Program-made: the position numbers and the translations under genes
Assembly (NCBI GenBank): GCA_007133995.1
Contig: SLLP01000034.1
Location: 1-9,583 of the forward strand
Reading direction: 5' to 3'
Length of the DNA stretch: 9,583 nucleotides
Source of the DNA: Balneolales bacterium
GTDB lineage: Bacteria > Bacteroidota > Rhodothermia > Balneolales > Natronogracilivirgulaceae
Part shown: in pieces, positions 6,901 through 9,583 of the stretch
Numbering within the stretch: the first letter of the stretch is position 1
How the letters are laid out: the number at the start of each line of letters is the position of its first letter
The notes under the pieces: model-generated
Database searches by the model: none
What the model was told of the DNA's origin: nothing
What the model saw: the letters and a program-made list of their open reading frames with translations, nothing else

Positions 6901-9583
6901 CACTGCCCAGCGGTCTCGATAACCTGCGCCAGAACAACATCGAGTTTCTCGAGTTCTGGGTCCAGCCGTTGCTTCCGGACGGGCGCCCGGCCACCGGAGT
7001 GGATGCCGAAAACTACGATGGCAAAATCTACATCGATCTGGGTCTGGTTTCAGAGGATGTCATACCGAACAACACACTCAACACGGAAGATGGCCTGGCG
7101 CGTGCAGTAGACCGTGGCAATGTGGGTATGGATGCCAGCGGACGCTCTTTTGTTATCGAAAGGGTGAGCAATCTCACCGGCCAGTTTTCCGTGGAGACCC
7201 AGGAACGGGAGGATGTAGGCCTGGATGGAGCACACAGCACCGATGGCGAATTCAACGAACAGGTGCTGTTCGCCGACTGGCTTGAAATCATGGAGAACCA
7301 GTACGCAGATCAGCCGGAGCTGCTTCAGCAGATTCTCGCTGATCCATCCAACGACCGCTATTTCTATTTTAACGACCCTCTGGTTAGCGACCGTCCGCTT
7401 CATGAGCGGTTCCACCGGATGTACGGGTTTCTTGAAGGCAACTCATTGACCAGGGGTGAGTCGAGAGCGATCACCAACCGGCCTGATACCGAGGGACTTG
7501 TAAATCCGGCTAACGTGCAGACGTCCGACTCCTATTTTCAGTTTGAAATCCCACTGAACCCGGGCGATGAATCCTCACTCGAAATTGGCAACAATTATAT
7601 CGTTGATAAAGTGGAAGGGGACTTGCCAACCGATCGCTGGTATCTGGTGCGAATTCCCCTGAGAGATGTGGCGCGGGAGGTCGGTGCCATCGAAGACCTG
7701 GAGCGGGTGCAGCACATCCGGCTCTGGATGTCGGGTTACCGGGAACCCTTTACCATGCGGTTTGCCACCTTTGAACTTGTGGGTAACCAGTGGCGTGAAT
7801 TCGAGGAGCTTTCACTCGAAGGCAGTCTCAATACCGTATTTGATATATCCACCATCAATATCGAGGAAAACTCAAACCGCCAGCCTATTCCATACCGCAT
7901 TCCCAACGGCGCAATTCGATCGGTGCAGCGCGGCCAGCAGGAGCAGGTGCTTGCAAACGAACAGTCGTTATCCCTTAGGGTGGAAGATCTGCGCTCGGGA
8001 GAATACCGTATGATCCAGAGGCTTTATCCATCCGGACTCAATCTGCTCAATTACTCGAATCTTCGAATGTTTGTACACGGTGAGGGATATGAGCGCCGTT
8101 CGGACGTGGAAATTGTTATCCGGCTCGGCAATGATCTGACCAACAACTACTACGAGTACCGCCAGCCGGTGACTCCGACTGATCCAACGTTTGAATTTAC
8201 ACCACTGACTCAGAATCCGGATGCCTCGGTGCTAAGCAGTGAAACGGACCGCATCTGGATACCCGATTCGAACAGCGTGAATCTGGTGCTCTCATCCATG
8301 AACGCGCTAAAGCAGGCGAGGAACCTTGCAGGTGTGGAGGATGATGTGCTTTACGAACGAACCGACCTGGTTGAAGATGCCCCGCCTGGTACCATTATCG
8401 CCATCAGAGGCAATCCCTCGCTGGAACGTGTCAGGGAAATAGGCATTGGCGTAAGGAATCCCCACCAACTCAATGGCAACGGACCGAACAGCGAAAATGC
8501 TGCCGGCAGATCGACCAGCACAGGTTCACGCATCTCGAGTGCAGGAAAGCCGTCGCTTGATGCGGAGCTCTGGGTCAATGAGCTTCGCGTTTCAGGATTT
8601 GATGACGAAAAGGGATGGGCTGCCAACTTCCGATCCACCATGCGACTGGCTGATCTGGCAACCGTGCAGGGCAATTTTTCAAGGCAAACCGACGGATTTG
8701 GTCCGCTCAATGCCAGTCTGGGTAACCGGCAAATGCGTGATGAGTATTCTTACGACCTGTCTACCAGTATCAACATGCATCGATTCATACCAGAGCGGTA
8801 CGGATGGAATATTCCCGTTTCGCTCTCAGCCCGTCGCCGCCAACAAACTCCTAGATTCCTGGCGCGTGAAGGAGATATCCGGTTCACTGATTTCCGGGAT
8901 GCGGTTGAGGCGAGCGATTTGTCGGAGCAGGAAAAGGAGCAGCAGATACAGGCCATGCTGGATGAAATACGTACACAGCGGCAGAGCTACTCCATCAGTT
9001 TGTCCAATATCTCGAAACGGGACTCTCAATCCCGTTTTCTTCGAAATACGATAGACAATATTACCCTGGGATATGTATATAACATCAGTGACGAAAGCAA
9101 TCCAAGAACGGAGTTCAGGGATGCATGGGACTACCGGGCCAACTTCAACTATCAACTAAATATCCGCAATGTGAATGTGGTCAGGCCACTGCTCTTTCTG
9201 GAGCCGATACCGATTCTTCGCTGGTTTGCGGGAACCGGGTTTACATATGTGCCTTCCCGCATCAATTTCCGAAGCAGTTTGACCCGGCGGTACTCCGAGG
9301 AGAGACAGCGCAGTTTCACAGCTGATCCGTTTGACCTGCGTCAGCAGCATACATTCAATGCAAACACCAACTTCAACCTGAATTATAACTTTACCCAATC
9401 CATATCCATGTCCTATTCCAATCAAACCCAGATGAACCTGGAGCCGCTGGGCGAGATTCCTGTCGGTTCGTCCGATGACCTGGAGGTGCCGTTTGACCCG
9501 GGCGACCTGGGTTCCGAATTTCAATTGATACCAACATTCCAGGCATTGGAAGATTGGCTTCTTGATCCGGCCGTAAGCCCACG
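3972..9583 (+). CDS. sprA: SprA/Sov, outer-membrane translocon of the type IX secretion system (3' truncated)
   Basis: The frame is open from after the TAA at 3954 to the window edge: 1,870 codons from TTG 3972, of the roughly 2,400 in flavobacterial SprA, so the C-terminus is missing. SprA is the very large single-chain beta-barrel through which type IX cargo crosses the outer membrane. Residues 1-28 form a signal peptide (R7, hydrophobic 10-24, cleavage after VFA|QE). Family landmarks in order: LNIQGTIGDKL with FDFENRM and the YEDEI/GNVSM segment (about 217-273), DFFSWQEFENA (about 340-350), FIDDFEGSK (841-849), LEFWV (993-997), GKIYIDLGLVSEDVI (1017-1031) and ELWVNELRVSGFDD (1532-1545); the rest is beta-rich. 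No in-frame ATG precedes the signal peptide. TTG 3972 is the only usual start codon that keeps it whole, while ATG 4035 would remove its core. No clear Shine-Dalgarno sequence is present. Divergent from lptF. The identity is firm; the start is tentative. Confidence 0.95.
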   Translation, partial: MLFATVRNGFTGLVLLWTLLYMPLRVFAQERDTIPENGVNPETAAQMGLDVESGAPRADTTDTLRLPGPRTGYMTNPYPRGRSPLIEIQSQRDVVRITLDSLGYYSAQREIHDVPAGFARSMDFSEFSELSFQNKMQSNWRRLVDERRRQRDVRRGLLDFTLDLPVGERSAFTTIFGRPEVNLRVTGTANMNVGASIQETENPALPPDQQKTVNPTFDQNLRLNIQGTIGDKLTIRTDWDTERTFDFENRMSIRYDGYEDEILQSIELGNVSMQTGNSLVRGGSALFGIKSEAKFGPLRLTSVISQQEGQGNTQTISGGSQESTFEIRPASYDNDRHFFLDFFSWQEFENAMADPNNPTQMFQIQEIEVYVLNTSSQERPGQVRAAALVDLGVIKQGDRYLRPNQAADGFGDELLETFRDPSTTPSASDFGVSSDEFVEGSFEPLERGRDYHLDQVYGYITLESRLGSNQALAIAYSYLGPDGSLVRVGDINVGDGRRMFLKLLRPTYLTSSSSSWVLTMRNIYNLTATNLTPEDIDVEIVFDGANTAQNNLPGLGNILLQDLGLDRVNSQGQLSPNNQIDFGTGTLDAVRGRIIFPYVEPFGQRIIDLYQASNLPQSQIEENIERYAFPELYRNTQQNARQLSRNNIFMITGTSKGSAQDSYNLGFALVEGSVRVRANGVELSEGVDYDVDYNIGNIIITNDRYLQSGQEIVIDYESNQMLQIQQTTFAGMRAEYRVNDNIRFGSTYFSLRERPLQDKIPVGDEPINNSIFGFDGSAEFDTPWVTRAINWLPLLQTRADSGIRLSGEFAQLRPDVAQTRAVSRAIGRGELYPDEERGLSFIDDFEGSKTSINFLSPGRWHLAAAPHAVPGYDFDMDFEDNSTQSRIARADLRGKFSWYMIPVNIGRITDAARTPESLPVSVSDVFPNREVLRQEDRLQTLDIHYNPRKRGPYNYNPNLRDLLENNPEHTWGGMTATLPSGLDNLRQNNIEFLEFWVQPLLPDGRPATGVDAENYDGKIYIDLGLVSEDVIPNNTLNTEDGLARAVDRGNVGMDASGRSFVIERVSNLTGQFSVETQEREDVGLDGAHSTDGEFNEQVLFADWLEIMENQYADQPELLQQILADPSNDRYFYFNDPLVSDRPLHERFHRMYGFLEGNSLTRGESRAITNRPDTEGLVNPANVQTSDSYFQFEIPLNPGDESSLEIGNNYIVDKVEGDLPTDRWYLVRIPLRDVAREVGAIEDLERVQHIRLWMSGYREPFTMRFATFELVGNQWREFEELSLEGSLNTVFDISTINIEENSNRQPIPYRIPNGAIRSVQRGQQEQVLANEQSLSLRVEDLRSGEYRMIQRLYPSGLNLLNYSNLRMFVHGEGYERRSDVEIVIRLGNDLTNNYYEYRQPVTPTDPTFEFTPLTQNPDASVLSSETDRIWIPDSNSVNLVLSSMNALKQARNLAGVEDDVLYERTDLVEDAPPGTIIAIRGNPSLERVREIGIGVRNPHQLNGNGPNSENAAGRSTSTGSRISSAGKPSLDAELWVNELRVSGFDDEKGWAANFRSTMRLADLATVQGNFSRQTDGFGPLNASLGNRQMRDEYSYDLSTSINMHRFIPERYGWNIPVSLSARRRQQTPRFLAREGDIRFTDFRDAVEASDLSEQEKEQQIQAMLDEIRTQRQSYSISLSNISKRDSQSRFLRNTIDNITLGYVYNISDESNPRTEFRDAWDYRANFNYQLNIRNVNVVRPLLFLEPIPILRWFAGTGFTYVPSRINFRSSLTRRYSEERQRSFTADPFDLRQQHTFNANTNFNLNYNFTQSISMSYSNQTQMNLEPLGEIPVGSSDDLEVPFDPGDLGSEFQLIPTFQALEDWLLDPAVSP

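Noticed and set aside
8473..9054. Open frame of 193 codons on the plus strand in another frame of sprA
   Set aside because: The SprA frame is unbroken across this stretch and carries the conserved ELWVNELR motif; the alternative frame shows a composition typical of an out-of-frame reading and no recognisable domain.
1..9583. Search for a novel defence, mobile or biosynthetic system, CRISPR array, tRNA or rRNA
   Set aside because: No transposase, integrase, nuclease, direct-repeat array, tRNA-like fold or rRNA segment was seen. The genes present are housekeeping or envelope genes with steady base composition and no sign of recent insertion.

Overview
The window holds five protein genes, two of them cut by its edges, and no RNA gene, mobile element or CRISPR array that I can see. 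The 3' gene is an unmistakable SprA, the outer-membrane pore of the type IX secretion system. That system is known from Bacteroidota, so the source is very probably a member of that phylum. The mid-range base composition, the separate adjacent lptF and lptG genes, and a SprA diverged from the flavobacterial type suggest a Balneolia/Rhodothermia-like lineage, but this placement is only an inference.

Layout. Positions 1-489 (+) are the 3' end of a pyridoxal-phosphate enzyme of the cystathionine beta-synthase type, with its C-terminal pair of CBS domains. A 213-base spacer with two short palindromes follows. Positions 703-1017 (+) encode a small DUF3467 protein. A 117-base convergent spacer separates it from a two-gene minus-strand operon read lptF (3716-2226) then lptG (2217-1135). 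These are the two inner-membrane permease subunits of the lipopolysaccharide exporter, only 8 bases apart, with the lptG ribosome binding site overlapping the lptF stop codon. A 255-base divergent spacer carries candidate promoters in both directions. From about 3972 (+) to the window end runs sprA, open for 1,870 codons with no stop or frameshift and lacking only its C-terminal part.

How the genes relate. lptFG and sprA both build the outer envelope: one drives LPS out of the inner membrane, the other is the pore for type IX cargo. In several Bacteroidota such cargo is anchored to a form of LPS. Their divergent arrangement allows shared regulation, but the sequence does not prove it. The cystathionine beta-synthase (sulfur amino-acid metabolism) and the DUF3467 protein have no evident link to the envelope genes.

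I see no previously undescribed multi-gene system here. The points most worth checking are the missing ATG start of sprA, the large periplasmic insertion in LptF, the asymmetric CBS pair, the uncharacterised DUF3467 gene, and a few short inverted repeats in the spacers.
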